The notes: generated by a model not told the origin, from the letters alone. A stretch of DNA of 40,923 bases from Chloroflexota bacterium (GCA_019873685.1 JAIOAT010000031.1:1-40923), one strand, 5' to 3'. Shown: positions 17,216 to 26,540, numbered from the stretch's first letter. Program-made: numbers and translations.

Positions 17216-18625
17216 TCATTTCTTCAGAACGTAGTAGGAGCCGCGTTTTTCGCCCATCTTGACCAGAATGCCCTTGCTCACCAGATCGGCAAAATCGCGG
17301 CGCAGCGTCTCCGCATGAACATCCGGGCAGAGTTCCTGCAGGTCCTTGTTGGTGATGCGAGGATGGCCCTGATTGATCAGAAAATCAAGGGCGTATTCCT
17401 GGCGCGGGTTGATTTCCTCGCCGCGGAACTGCCCGCCGAAGCCGGGGCGCGGCGCAGCTGTTTGCGCCTTCTCGATAGCCCTGTTGCGCAGCGTCACCCG
17501 CACCCCACCCGCGGTTTCCTCAAATTGCGGCGCCGGCAGATTCTGGGCCTTCATCAGGGCAATCACCCGGTCTATACCGTATCCCAGCCGCTCAATAAAC
17601 CCCATATCCGCCAGCACCTGCACCAGCACGGGATTGCGAGAGAATCGCTCTTCAGCAATGTTCTCCACCGTCACTGGGCCGGGCAGCCCACCCGGGCTGG
17701 TAACCTCCATCCGATCGGAAAAAAGGTACAGCCGCACGCCATCCCCCCGGATGCTGTAGTCGCGGTGGGCTACCGCGTTGACAATCACCTCACGGGCTGC
17801 CTCCAGCGGGTATTCATACTGCTCATCGCGGGCCATGGTCGCGCCCATCTGCACCTGCTTGCGCAGATGATCCGCCAGGAAAGTCTGGGCGCGACGAAGC
17901 TGGGCCGGCAACGTGCCGCCGATATCCTGCCGGACAAAGGTATCGCTCATCTCAACGCCGGCAAAACGCGCTGCCGTGATCTCCGACCCCCGGATGATCT
18001 CCTGGGGCGCCCGGCCAAAGAGCAGAATCCCGGCGTTCGTCGGGCGATACTGACCATCTTCACCTCTGGCCAGGCAACCCCGCTTGAGCAGAACCTCCTC
18101 CGGAGACAGCCCGCTGAGGCTCTTCAGCCCCTCTACGTACGCCCGCACCTGTTCCCAGTCCAGATCGTCCTGCGTCACGCCCGGCGGCACCATCTCCTCG
18201 AAGCTGACATCACCGCGTTCGATGAGCATCTGCCGCAGGGCGCGCGCGTCCAGCGGGATATTGCGGGCCTCCTGGCGAGCCAGGAAACGGCCATCATAAG
18301 CGTAAACATGGGGCAGGCCGCGCGGAACGTTCACCGCGACCAGAGCGTGTTCGCCAGCGATCACCTTCTCGGCCAGGGGGATGATCAGGGGCGGCGTGAT
18401 ATCGAGTGTTGCCTGCAACACGCGCTCGATCGCCGCCTCAGCATCAGCAACGCCTTCCAGCGCGCCGGTAGCCGGGTCAACACCCAGCAGCAACGTGCCG
18501 CCCTGGCTATTGGCCAGCGCCGCCAGAATCGGCGCGATGTCCTGCACCGGCGCCTCTCCCGGCAACCAGTCGACCTCTGCCCGCCGACCGCCATTGATCA
18601 GGCTCTGCAGCTCCTCTGTATCCAT
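17216..18625 (-). CDS. AlbA_2/Schlafen-type and GHKL-ATPase domain regulator
   Basis: A 469-residue protein with three parts. An AlbA_2 (divergent AAA-4/Schlafen-like) domain lies at about 1-130 (NGGRRAEVDWL, ALANSQGGTLLLGVD). An HATPase_c_4 region lies at about 270-390 (EVIVNAVAHRDYS, SDRMEVTSPGGLPG, GFIERLGYGIDRV). A C-terminal winged helix-turn-helix lies at about 405-469 (ITNKDLQELCPDVHAETLRRDFADL). Such proteins are annotated as ATP-binding or transcriptional regulators, and their true activity is poorly known. Its ATG is six bases after the lon stop, so co-transcription with lon is very likely. Confidence 0.82.
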   Translation of the reverse strand: MDTEELQSLINGGRRAEVDWLPGEAPVQDIAPILAALANSQGGTLLLGVDPATGALEGVADAEAAIERVLQATLDITPPLIIPLAEKVIAGEHALVAVNVPRGLPHVYAYDGRFLARQEARNIPLDARALRQMLIERGDVSFEEMVPPGVTQDDLDWEQVRAYVEGLKSLSGLSPEEVLLKRGCLARGEDGQYRPTNAGILLFGRAPQEIIRGSEITAARFAGVEMSDTFVRQDIGGTLPAQLRRAQTFLADHLRKQVQMGATMARDEQYEYPLEAAREVIVNAVAHRDYSIRGDGVRLYLFSDRMEVTSPGGLPGPVTVENIAEERFSRNPVLVQVLADMGFIERLGYGIDRVIALMKAQNLPAPQFEETAGGVRVTLRNRAIEKAQTAAPRPGFGGQFRGEEINPRQEYALDFLINQGHPRITNKDLQELCPDVHAETLRRDFADLVSKGILVKMGEKRGSYYVLKK

Positions 18626-18631
18626 AAGCCG

Positions 18632-21076
18632 CTATGTCTCTGTAGCCTCGGCCTCTTCGCCCTCGGGTTCGCCCCCGGTCTGCTCCCCTGAGTCTACCGC
18701 AGGGAGCAGCACCTGCTCAAGTATGGCGTCAATGTGATCGACCGGCACCACCTGCATATCTTTCAATACACGCTTCGGCAATTCCTCCAGGTCAGGCTTG
18801 TTCTTCGCCGGGAGGAAGAATTGCTTGATGCCCACCCGGTGAGCAGCCAGCAGCTTCTCCTTGATCCCGCCCACCGGCAGCACCCTGCCCCGCAGGGTGA
18901 TCTCGCCCGTCATGGCGACTTCCCGGCGCACCGGACGCCGCGTCAGCGCCGAGATCAGGGCGACGGTCATCGTCACACCGGCGGACGGCCCATCTTTGGG
19001 TATGGCCCCCTCCGGGACGTGGATGTGAATGTCGGTCTCTTCGAAACGTTCAGCGTCGATTCCCAGCGACGCCGCCCGCGATCGGGCATAAGTCAGCGCC
19101 GCCTGGGCAGACTCGCGCATCACCTCGCCGAGCTGGCCGGTAAGCTGCAGGTCGCCCTTGCCGGGCATCAATGCCGCCTCGACAACCATGATATCGCCGC
19201 CGGCCTCAGTCCAGGCAACGCCGGTGGCTACCCCGATCTCATCCTGCTCTTCAGCCAGAATGTGCATGAAACGCACCGGCCCCAGGTAGCGCTGCAACAT
19301 GGCCGGGCGCACCCGGCGCGGGTAACGCTTGCCCTCCGCCACCCGCCGCGCGATTTTGCGGCAGATGTTGGCGATCTCGCGGTTCAGGTTGCGCACCCCT
19401 GCCTCAAAGGTATAGTCGCGGATGATCGCTCTGAGCGTGGCGTCGTCGATTTGAATGCCAAGGTCCTGCAGGCCGTGCGCCTCCAGCTGCTTGGGGATCA
19501 GAAACTGGCGGGCGATGGCCAGCTTGTCTTCTTCGGTGTAGCCGGAGAACTCGATGACTTCCAGCCGGTCGAGCAATGCCGGAGGCAATGGGTCCAGGTA
19601 GTTGGCCGTGGTGATGAACATCACCCGGGACAGATCATACGGCACTTCCAGATAGTGATCACTGTAAGCGTAGTTCTGTTCCGGGTCCAGCACTTCCAGC
19701 AGGGCCGCCGCGGGGTCGCCGCGGAAGTCCTGTCCCAGTTTGTCGATCTCATCGAGCATGAACACCGGGTTGATCGTCCGCACCCGGCGCATGGTCTGGA
19801 TAATCCGCCCGGGCATCGCCCCGATGTAAGTACGGCGATGGCCGCGGATTTCCGCCTCGTCACGCACACCACCCAGGCTGACCCGCACAAACTCGCGCCC
19901 CAGCGCCTCAGCGATGCTCTGCCCCAGGGAGGTCTTGCCCGTGCCGGGCGGCCCGACAAAGCACAGAATCGGGCTTTTGACTGTCGAGGGGGCAATCTTG
20001 CGCACGGCGATGTGTTCCAGGACACGCTCCTTGGCCTTGGGCAGACCATAGTGTGCGCTGTCCAGCACCCGCGCAGCATGAGCCAGATCGAGGTTGTCTT
20101 CACTGGTCGCCTGCCAGGGCAGGCTGATCAGCCAGTCCAGGTACGTCCGGATCACACCGACTTCCGGCGCCATGGGCGAAAGCATGCTCAGCCGGCTGAG
20201 TTCCTTGTACGCCTTATCCGCGATCTCATCCGGCATCTGGGCGGCGGCGATCTGTTCCTGCAGTTCGTTCAGCTCCTGCTGGAACACATCCATCTCGCCC
20301 AGTTCGCTCTGGATGACGCGCATCTGCTCCCGTAGGAAGACCTCGCGCTGCCCGCGATCCATCTCCTGCTGCACCTGGGATTGAATCTCGTCTTCCAGTT
20401 GCAGCACATCCAATTCCCGTCCCAGGTACATCCCCACCTTACGCAGCCGTTCGGCAGGGTCAAGCAACTCCAGGATCGTCTGCCGTTCCGCCAGCGACAG
20501 ATTGAGCGTTGAAGCGATGGCGTCGGCCAGCCAGCCGGGGTCTTCGATGTTGAGCGCGTAAATGTACGCTTCTTCCGGGATGTTGTGGTTGAGGTTGACG
20601 CAGCGCTCAAACAGCGCCAGCACGGCGCGCATATGGGCCTGCGTCTGCCGGGGGATTGCCCCTGATCGCTCCTCCACAATTGGCCGCGCCCGCACCCGGA
20701 TGTACGGCTGAGTCGCCAGGAATTCGACGATCTCCACCCGGCGGCGACCCTGCCCCAGCACGCTCACCGTGCCGTCCGGCATGCGCATCACCCGCCCCAT
20801 GGCCATTTCTGTGCCCATCCGATACAGGTCGTCGGGCATCGGATTCGGCACATTCACATCCCGCTGGGCTACCCCGATCACGGTGCGCCCCTCGGCTTGG
20901 GCAGCCTGAATTGCCAACAGAGAAGATTCCCGCCCCACAAAGAGCGGGGTCACCATGTTAGGATAAACGACCAGATCGCGCAGCGGGATCAGCGGCGCCT
21001 CAATCAGCCCATCGGCGTCCAGTTCCGCGTTGCGCACATCGTAGAAGTCGTTTTCCCCATACCCCATAATGAACAT
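18632..21076 (-). CDS. lon: ATP-dependent Lon protease
   Basis: An 814-residue LonA protease that degrades misfolded and regulatory proteins in the cytoplasm. It has the N-terminal LAN domain (about 25-225), a coiled-coil middle (about 225-320), the AAA+ module with Walker A GPPGTGKT (375-382) and a serine-lysine protease domain with S698 (KDGPSAG) and K741 (second Lys of GGIKEK). The acidic tail ([19 protein letters not shown]) is family-variable. The ATG at 21076 is 19 bases after the folC stop, and a second in-frame ATG at 21067 is possible. It is the middle gene of folC-lon-AlbA_2. Confidence 0.96.
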   Translation of the reverse strand: MFIMGYGENDFYDVRNAELDADGLIEAPLIPLRDLVVYPNMVTPLFVGRESSLLAIQAAQAEGRTVIGVAQRDVNVPNPMPDDLYRMGTEMAMGRVMRMPDGTVSVLGQGRRRVEIVEFLATQPYIRVRARPIVEERSGAIPRQTQAHMRAVLALFERCVNLNHNIPEEAYIYALNIEDPGWLADAIASTLNLSLAERQTILELLDPAERLRKVGMYLGRELDVLQLEDEIQSQVQQEMDRGQREVFLREQMRVIQSELGEMDVFQQELNELQEQIAAAQMPDEIADKAYKELSRLSMLSPMAPEVGVIRTYLDWLISLPWQATSEDNLDLAHAARVLDSAHYGLPKAKERVLEHIAVRKIAPSTVKSPILCFVGPPGTGKTSLGQSIAEALGREFVRVSLGGVRDEAEIRGHRRTYIGAMPGRIIQTMRRVRTINPVFMLDEIDKLGQDFRGDPAAALLEVLDPEQNYAYSDHYLEVPYDLSRVMFITTANYLDPLPPALLDRLEVIEFSGYTEEDKLAIARQFLIPKQLEAHGLQDLGIQIDDATLRAIIRDYTFEAGVRNLNREIANICRKIARRVAEGKRYPRRVRPAMLQRYLGPVRFMHILAEEQDEIGVATGVAWTEAGGDIMVVEAALMPGKGDLQLTGQLGEVMRESAQAALTYARSRAASLGIDAERFEETDIHIHVPEGAIPKDGPSAGVTMTVALISALTRRPVRREVAMTGEITLRGRVLPVGGIKEKLLAAHRVGIKQFFLPAKNKPDLEELPKRVLKDMQVVPVDHIDAILEQVLLPAVDSGEQTGGEPEGEEAEATET

Positions 21077-21095
21077 AGCAGCCTGAATTCCCGCC

Positions 21096-22490
21096 TTACA
21101 TACCCAATGGTGTATCGCTGGCCGCCGCCCGCGCAGCCTGACCAGCGATCGTATCCAGATACGCCGCCCGCCCTACCGCCAGGCCAAGCGCATTACGCGC
21201 TTCGCCCACCACAAACAGCGATCCTGTCAGCACCACAATCCCCGCCGGGCCAGCCAGGGAACGGGCTTCTTCCAGGGCCTGCGCCACCGTCGGCGCCTGA
21301 ACCATCTGGCCGCTGAACCCTGCCGCTAACGCTTCCGCTGCCAGCGTGTCAACATCCAGCGCCCGCGGATGGTCCGCGTGGGTTAGAACCAGATGATCCA
21401 TTTCCGGCAACAGCGCCCGGAACATCCCGGCCACATCCTTATCCGCTGAAGCGCCGAATACCAGTACTCGGGTGACTTTCTCCGGAAAGACTTCCAGCAC
21501 CGTGTCCCGCAAGCACTGCGCCGAGGCGGCATTATGCGCCGCATCCAGCACAATAACTGGCTCCAGGTCGACGATCTCGAAGCGGCCCGGCCAGTTCGCC
21601 TGTAACCTGCCGCCGCTTACCAGTCCCGGGGGCAGCGCCACCCCTTGCTGGCGCACCAGCGTCAGCGCGGCCAGCGCCACCGCCCCGTTGATGGCCTGGT
21701 GATGGCCGGCCAGCGGCGTCCAGTATTCGTGCAGGTCACCCCCAACCGGCCCGGCCAGGAAGCGTTGTCCCTGGCGGGTACTGTGACCCGGCACCACCTG
21801 CCAATCCCGACCGATCACCAGTAGCGGCGCTCCACGCTCAGCGGCAACCTCCTCCAGCACAGCGGCAGCCTCAGCAGGCTGCGGCGCGCTAACCACCGGC
21901 ACGCCGGGCTTGATAATGCCCGCTTTCTCCCTGGCGATCTCTGCCAGCGTGTTGCCCAGCAGATGAGTATGGTCGTAACTCAGGCTGGTGATCACAGAAA
22001 CCAGCGGCGTTACCACATTGGTGGCGTCCAGACGTCCCCCCAGCCCGACTTCCAGCACCAGCGCGTCAACGGCCTGCCGTTGAAAGTAGAGGAACCCCAG
22101 GGCGGTCGTCACCTCAAACCAGGTCAGTCCCGGGATGGCGTCCGCGTGGGGCTTGAGTTCGGCCAGCAACGCTGTCAGTTCCAGCTCGCTGATCATGTCG
22201 TCGTTCAGCCGGAAGCGCTCGCGGAACTCCTGCAGGTGCGGCGACGAGTACAGGCCCACCCGCAATCCAGCAGCCTGCAGCGCCGCCTGGCAATACGCCC
22301 CTACCGAACCCTTCCCTTTAGTTCCCGTGATATGAATCACGGGGTAAGCGCGGTGTGGATTGCCTACAGCGGCCAGAAGCTGGTTGGGACGATCCAGGTT
22401 CATGACTTCTGGCGCATAACGCACCTCCCGGCGCACTTCGTAGTTGGTGAAGCTATAGAGATAGTCCAGTGCTTCCTGGTACGTCCACAT
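21096..22490 (-). CDS. folC: Folylpolyglutamate/dihydrofolate synthase
   Basis: A 464-residue Mur-ligase-family enzyme that adds Glu to folates, and in many bacteria also to dihydropteroate. It has the N-terminal FolC sequence (TYQEALDYLYSF), the ATP loop GTKGKGS at 56-62, LEVGLGGRLDATNVV, and the Mur ligase C-domain with LDAAHNAASA. The frame is open further upstream (to 22574), but the ATG at 22490 gives the normal FolC N-terminus, with GTGGAG about a dozen bases before it. The following lon gene starts 19 bases downstream. Confidence 0.93.
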   Translation of the reverse strand: MWTYQEALDYLYSFTNYEVRREVRYAPEVMNLDRPNQLLAAVGNPHRAYPVIHITGTKGKGSVGAYCQAALQAAGLRVGLYSSPHLQEFRERFRLNDDMISELELTALLAELKPHADAIPGLTWFEVTTALGFLYFQRQAVDALVLEVGLGGRLDATNVVTPLVSVITSLSYDHTHLLGNTLAEIAREKAGIIKPGVPVVSAPQPAEAAAVLEEVAAERGAPLLVIGRDWQVVPGHSTRQGQRFLAGPVGGDLHEYWTPLAGHHQAINGAVALAALTLVRQQGVALPPGLVSGGRLQANWPGRFEIVDLEPVIVLDAAHNAASAQCLRDTVLEVFPEKVTRVLVFGASADKDVAGMFRALLPEMDHLVLTHADHPRALDVDTLAAEALAAGFSGQMVQAPTVAQALEEARSLAGPAGIVVLTGSLFVVGEARNALGLAVGRAAYLDTIAGQAARAAASDTPLGM

Positions 22491-22677
22491 AAGATGGCAA
22501 CTCCACTGGCGCCTGCACGGCACACTCCGCGACAAAACAGACACGATACTACCTTTGCCGGGAACGACATTCAAGCCCGGCGTTGACGCAAAATACCCCC
22601 AACCGGGACTTACCCCGCCCCGGCTTTAACCGGTTCCCTGGCGGCAGGCCAAAAGAACCGCCGGGTACATTCCCCCT

Positions 22678-23910
22678 CTATCCCAGTGGGGCCGTTCCCT
22701 GAATGATTTCGAGATCGTCCTCAGTGAAGAAGAACACGCGCACCGGCAGGCTACCCAGCACAACCTCGGTAGCATTTTTCAGAGGGACGCGCTGATTGGG
22801 CGGAATCCGCACGTTATTGATGAACGTGCCATTGCTGCTGCCCAGGTCCTCGATGGAGAATCCGTCCGGTTCACGGTGGATCGCGGCATGAATGCGCGAG
22901 ACACCGGCGTCAAACGCGCCGTACCGCTCCAGGTCGACATGGGGACGCCGTGACGTGCTGCCGCTGCGCCGCCCGATGGTGATGCGAGAGGGGACCACGA
23001 CTGCAATCGGTTCCTGGTAACCTGCGACGAACAGCACTACCGCATCCCGCCGAACATCAGCAGGCATGCCTTTCAGCCGCGCTGTACCAACCAGCTGTTT
23101 GGTCTGAGAGAGCGGCTTCTTGGACTCGTACCACTTGACCAGCGAGGCCACCACCCGCACCAGCTCGTGCATACTGAACGGCTTGCCCAGGAATACATCG
23201 GCCCCGACTTCCATCACCTGGTTGATCGTCGCCTGCTTGGCCGCCGCGCTGACCACCACAATCGGGATTTCTCGCCGTTCCACATCCCGCCGTACAAACC
23301 GGCACAGCTCCAGCCCGTGAATATCCGGCAACATGAGATCGAGGATGATGGCGCTGGGCGTTTCGCTGTTCAGAACCCGGATGGCGCTCACCACTTCCCG
23401 GCAGATATGCGGCTTGAACCCGGCCCGTTCCATGATCAGCCGGAAAATCTCCGCCGTCTCCGCTTCATCCTCCACGATCAGGATCGATTGCCCACGCCCT
23501 GGAGCCGGATCATCAACCAGTTCGACGTTCTGCTGCCGCTGAACAATACCGCCCTGGTTGGGCGAAGCAATAACATTGACCTGCAGGTGCAGCACACCAA
23601 GCTGCAGGTCATCACCATGATTCAACACATGGGGTGTGCTTGTCAGGAGAGCGCCGTTGAGCAGAGTCGGTTTGCCGGAACCCAGATCGACCACCATCAG
23701 TTGCTCATCAGCAACGGCGAGCCTGACATGGCGGGGCGCCACCCCTTTTTCCATTGCTCCCCAGGGGGTCAGGTCCAGATCGGGCACCACGCCATTGTCG
23801 CGGTCAACCCGGCCAATAATCGCTTCCCCCTCCACCCTGAGCTTGGCAACGCTTGACGCCCCAGGGATGCGAAACTCAATCATCCATGGAAGGGCTGGCT
23901 GTTCGGACAT
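22678..23910 (-). CDS. FHA-receiver-FHA signalling protein
   Basis: A 410-residue cytosolic protein with an unusual order of domains. A degenerate FHA domain lies at about 25-115 (IIGRV, APRHV, TLLNGA). A complete receiver domain lies at about 142-262 with E147/D148, phosphoacceptor D191, S221 and K243. A canonical FHA domain lies at about 303-395 (IGRRSGS, VSRIHAAI, DLGSSNGTFINN) that should bind phosphothreonine. There is no DNA-binding or enzymatic output domain. It could join His-Asp signalling to Ser/Thr kinase signalling, and a PknB-like kinase is encoded at 36332. The ATG at 23910 follows GAGGAT. Confidence 0.88.
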   Translation of the reverse strand: MSEQPALPWMIEFRIPGASSVAKLRVEGEAIIGRVDRDNGVVPDLDLTPWGAMEKGVAPRHVRLAVADEQLMVVDLGSGKPTLLNGALLTSTPHVLNHGDDLQLGVLHLQVNVIASPNQGGIVQRQQNVELVDDPAPGRGQSILIVEDEAETAEIFRLIMERAGFKPHICREVVSAIRVLNSETPSAIILDLMLPDIHGLELCRFVRRDVERREIPIVVVSAAAKQATINQVMEVGADVFLGKPFSMHELVRVVASLVKWYESKKPLSQTKQLVGTARLKGMPADVRRDAVVLFVAGYQEPIAVVVPSRITIGRRSGSTSRRPHVDLERYGAFDAGVSRIHAAIHREPDGFSIEDLGSSNGTFINNVRIPPNQRVPLKNATEVVLGSLPVRVFFFTEDDLEIIQGTAPLG

Positions 23911-23952
23911 GCCCTGTGATCCTCTTGGAGGCCACTGCTCCGTTCTGTGGGC

Positions 23953-23961
23953 ATAATACCA
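23953..23961 (-). promoter_or_regulatory. Extended -10 promoter of the FHA-receiver-FHA gene
   Basis: On the minus strand TGG precedes TATTAT (plus-strand ATAATACCA), about 43 bases before the start codon. No clear -35 is present. It overlaps the end of the space behind the amylosucrase stop. Confidence 0.5.
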
Positions 23962-23965
23962 TAAG

Positions 23966-25930
23966 TCAGGGATTTATGGCACCTGCAGACCCGCAGGCAT
24001 CCGCCTCAGCCAGCCACATGAACTGGTACGCTTCCAGTTCCAGAATCTCGCCGATGGGCTGAAGCTGGCCAGTAGCCAGGTTCACCACGCGCCGGGGAAT
24101 CGGCCAATGCGCTGCCAGCGCAGCTTGCGCCACCGGCTGAGGATGTTCAGAGAAGTTCGCCAGCGCCAGCACCCTGCCCTGCCGCACATACCCGAAGACA
24201 TGGGGGTTGCCGGTATCGAAGCATTCGGTCTGGCCGTTAGCCAGGGCCGGACATGCCTTGCGCACTGCGATCAGATGCGTCAGTGTTTGAAAGATACGTC
24301 CGGTCAGCGTCGCCGGATCAGTGCGCTCGGCAGCCCGCTGCCAGTCAAAGAAAGGCCGGTGCACCCAGCGGCTGTCATCGGCAATGGCCGGATTCTGCCG
24401 GTAACGATAGTCGTTGATCGTGCCCAGTTCATCGCCCAGGTAAAGCAGGGGGATACCGCCAATGCTGAGGATGATGCTGTGGATCAGCAGGATGCGCCGC
24501 ACAGCGTGTTCGATCAACAGGGGATCAGCGCGTTGCAGGGCCTGCTCCAGCCCTGCCAGCGACGCCGCCATACCCGATATCCGCATATCCCGCGTACGCG
24601 GATTGTAGTTGAACGGCAGTCCGCTGGCGAAGCTGCCCGGAAACCTGCCCGTGTAGAAATCGTTGAGAAATTGCCGGTGGTCGAACCCGTTGATGCCCAG
24701 TTCGGCGGCATCCTCATCGGCAAAGCTCCAGCCGATGTCATCATGGCAGCGCACATAGTTCACCCAGGCGCAATCAGTCGGGATCGGCAGGCGCTTGATC
24801 ATCGAGTGCCGCAGCAGGCGCACCTCACGGGTAGCCAGCGCCTCCCAGAGCAGGTTCATCAGCGTGGGGTTGTAGGAAAGCGGGCATTCCTCCCGGCCAA
24901 TGTACTGGGCCACAAAGTCGGGATGCACAATCGCTTCCGACTTGAAAACCATCGCCGGTGCAACCACCTGCGCCAGAGCGTTGAACGCCTGAATGATCAT
25001 GTGCGCTTCCGGCAGATTCTCACAGGTGGTGCCCATCCGCTTCCATACAAAGGCTACAGCGTCCAGCCGCAGAACTTCCACCCCCTGGTTGGCCAGGAAC
25101 AGCATCTCCTGCAGCATCGCCCCGAAGACTTCCGGATTAGCGTAATTCAGGTCCCACTGGAAGCGCCGGAAGGTCGTCCACACCCACTTGTTGATCTGCG
25201 GCAGGTAGGTGAAACTGCCAGGGTCCTGCTCCGGGAAGATTTCGCGCAGGTGGCGCTCATACTGATCCGGCAGCGTGCGGTCATCAAACATCAGGTAATA
25301 AGCCTGGTAGCGCTCCTCCCCGGCCAGCGCCCGCCGCGCCCACTCGTGCTCATCAGAAGTGTGGTTGAAGACAAAATCAAGCACCAGGCTGATCTGATGT
25401 CGGCGCAGGTCGGTTGCCAGCGCGCGCAGATCATCCATGCTGCCCAGCGCCGGATTGACTTCCCGGTAACTGCTGACGGCGTAGCCACCGTCGTTGTTTT
25501 CCGCCGGAGCCAGGAAGAGCGGCATCAGATGCAGGTAGGTTAATCCGAGTTCCTGAAAGTAAGGGATGTGTTCACGGACGCCCTGCAGGGTACCGGCGAA
25601 TCGATCCACATAGCATACGCCGCCCATCATCGATTCGCGCTGGAACCATAGCGGGTCAGCTTCGCGCTGAACATCCAGGGCTTTCAGTTCCGCCGGGCGT
25701 TCACGATACATTTGCGCTGCAGCCAGCAGGATCTGCTCCAGATGGTAGAAAAAGTCATACCGCCAGCCGTAAAGATGCAGCAGCAACCGGAACAGTCGCG
25801 GGAACTGCCCGCGCAGCCGCCGCTCAAAAACCTGCCAGTCAGCACGGTCCGGAATCACCGGCTGCAGGCGCGGCAACAGACGTTCCAGGCTGACCTGCGC
25901 CTCGCGAATCACCCAGGCATCATCACCCAT
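23966..25930 (-). CDS. Amylosucrase (GH13 subfamily 4)
   Basis: A glycoside hydrolase family 13 enzyme that uses sucrose to build alpha-1,4-glucan and release fructose. It resembles Neisseria amylosucrase along its whole length. Numbered from the ATG at 25930 (654 residues), the nucleophile is D290 (VLRLDAVAFVWKRMG), the acid/base is E332 (FKSEAIVHPD), and VNYVRCHDDIGW carries the third Asp. The N-terminal helical domain and B-prime-type insert (FDHRQFLNDFYTG) are present. An upstream TTG at 25951 is possible, but GGGTGGGG just before 25930 favours the ATG. No signal peptide is seen. No sucrose transporter or fructokinase is adjacent. Confidence 0.9.
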   Translation of the reverse strand: MGDDAWVIREAQVSLERLLPRLQPVIPDRADWQVFERRLRGQFPRLFRLLLHLYGWRYDFFYHLEQILLAAAQMYRERPAELKALDVQREADPLWFQRESMMGGVCYVDRFAGTLQGVREHIPYFQELGLTYLHLMPLFLAPAENNDGGYAVSSYREVNPALGSMDDLRALATDLRRHQISLVLDFVFNHTSDEHEWARRALAGEERYQAYYLMFDDRTLPDQYERHLREIFPEQDPGSFTYLPQINKWVWTTFRRFQWDLNYANPEVFGAMLQEMLFLANQGVEVLRLDAVAFVWKRMGTTCENLPEAHMIIQAFNALAQVVAPAMVFKSEAIVHPDFVAQYIGREECPLSYNPTLMNLLWEALATREVRLLRHSMIKRLPIPTDCAWVNYVRCHDDIGWSFADEDAAELGINGFDHRQFLNDFYTGRFPGSFASGLPFNYNPRTRDMRISGMAASLAGLEQALQRADPLLIEHAVRRILLIHSIILSIGGIPLLYLGDELGTINDYRYRQNPAIADDSRWVHRPFFDWQRAAERTDPATLTGRIFQTLTHLIAVRKACPALANGQTECFDTGNPHVFGYVRQGRVLALANFSEHPQPVAQAALAAHWPIPRRVVNLATGQLQPIGEILELEAYQFMWLAEADACGSAGAINP

Positions 25931-26030
25931 ACCCCACCCTGTTGCCAGCAAGCAGGCAGCAAAAACCCAATCGCCGCGGGAATCCTATGACCTGCGCAGC
26001 GCCCGGCCCGATCACCGGGTACAGGGCGGT

Positions 26031-26059
26031 ATTGTACAGAAGCGAGTCCGGGCCTGCAA
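26031..26059 (-). promoter_or_regulatory. Promoter of the amylosucrase gene
   Basis: On the minus strand TTGCAG (plus 26054-26059), a 17-base spacer and TACAAT (plus 26031-26036). It lies about 100 bases before the chosen start. Confidence 0.45.
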
Positions 26060-26194
26060 CCGGCCACCGGGAACACAGCCCCGCGTCGTCCGCCCGAATC
26101 ACCGGGTCATACGGGTCAGATAGTGATACAGCCATACCAGACTCCCGGTCTCCAGGTATCCTGGCCTCCCGGCCTCTGCTCTATCTGGCGTTTC

Positions 26195-26223
26195 TTGACA
26201 GCCCTCCGGCCTGATGCTAGAGT
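26195..26223 (+). promoter_or_regulatory. Promoter of the first cobalamin riboswitch unit
   Basis: A perfect TTGACA (26195-26200), a 17-base spacer ending in TGC, and TAGAGT (26218-26223). Transcription would start near 26230, exactly where the riboswitch P1 stem begins. Confidence 0.65.
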
Positions 26224-26229
26224 AATTTC

Positions 26230-26384
26230 CAGTTCACAATCTGAGTGTTACTCCGGTCAAGGTGTCCGCTCGCCCCGGATGGCAGGACACAATGGCGAAG
26301 TCGGTGCAAGTCCGACGCTGCCCCGCAACGGTAAGCGGTTCCTCAGTAGCAGGAAGCGCAAGCCCGGACGCCCGCCTTGAACTG
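26230..26384 (+). ncRNA. Cobalamin riboswitch aptamer (btuC leader)
   Basis: A B12-sensing aptamer. The conserved core is readable as GGTGCAAGTCC followed by GCTGCCCCGCAACGGTAA at about 26304-26333, and the 3' conserved box AAGCCCGGACGCCCGCC lies at about 26360-26376. A closing P1 stem pairs CAGTTCA (26230-26236) with TGAACTG (26378-26384). The downstream expression platform (26400-26540) leads into a BtuC-like permease. Ligand binding should shut off expression, as usual for this class. Confidence 0.93.
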
Positions 26385-26399
26385 AGTTCTGGCCTTCGT

Positions 26400-26511
26400 G
26401 GAGTGGGGCCGGGAACTGTTGCTGTATCGCTGAAGATCGCTGTCCGGTGATCGGCAACGAGAACCCCTGTATCGCCCGGATACGCCTCCGGCGCATACGA
26501 TGCCCCGCTCC
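26400..26511 (+). promoter_or_regulatory. Antiterminator pairing of riboswitch 1
   Basis: GGAGTGGGG (26400-26408) can pair over all nine bases, with one G-U pair, with CCCCGCTCC (26503-26511). The second segment is the 5' arm of the terminator/sequestor hairpin, so the two structures exclude each other. Traced by hand from the sequence. Confidence 0.55.
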
Positions 26512-26540
26512 CGGTATGAGAAATGGAGCGGGTATTGTTT
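26504..26540 (+). terminator. Riboswitch 1 terminator and ribosome-site sequestor
   Basis: CCCGCTCC (26504-26511) pairs with GGAGCGGG (26525-26532) around a 13-base loop, followed by the T-rich TATTGTTTT. The 3' arm contains GGAG, which is the best Shine-Dalgarno sequence for the downstream TTG start at 26535. The hairpin could therefore block both transcription and translation. Confidence 0.7.

Larger units (their letters stand above)
25931..26229. other. Divergent intergenic region between amylosucrase and the B12 genes
   Basis: About 300 bases with no gene. It holds the minus-strand promoter of the amylosucrase gene (26031-26059) and the plus-strand promoter of the B12 unit (26195-26223). 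Between them ATCACCGGGT occurs twice (26011-26020 and 26099-26108) with flanking GCCCG. The copies could be operator half-sites, but nothing proves this. Confidence 0.45.

Noticed and set aside
17315..18691. A 458-residue open frame antisense to the AlbA_2 protein gene
   Set aside because: Same reasoning: a shadow of a confidently assigned gene, with no start signal.
18734..20335. A 533-residue open frame antisense to lon
   Set aside because: It lies wholly within lon, is rich in His, Gln and Arg as expected for a GC-rich antisense shadow, and shows no motif.
22631..22660. Inverted repeat CGGTTC/GAACCG with an inner CCTG/CAGG stem after the FHA gene
   Set aside because: The stem is short, interrupted and without a T-run, so it is too weak to call a terminator.
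24107..25543. A 478-residue open frame antisense to the amylosucrase gene
   Set aside because: The amylosucrase catalytic residues are all in frame on the minus strand, and the plus frame has shadow composition.
26257..26496. A minus-strand open frame over riboswitch 1
   Set aside because: The plus strand carries conserved riboswitch bases here, and no gene signal exists on the minus strand.
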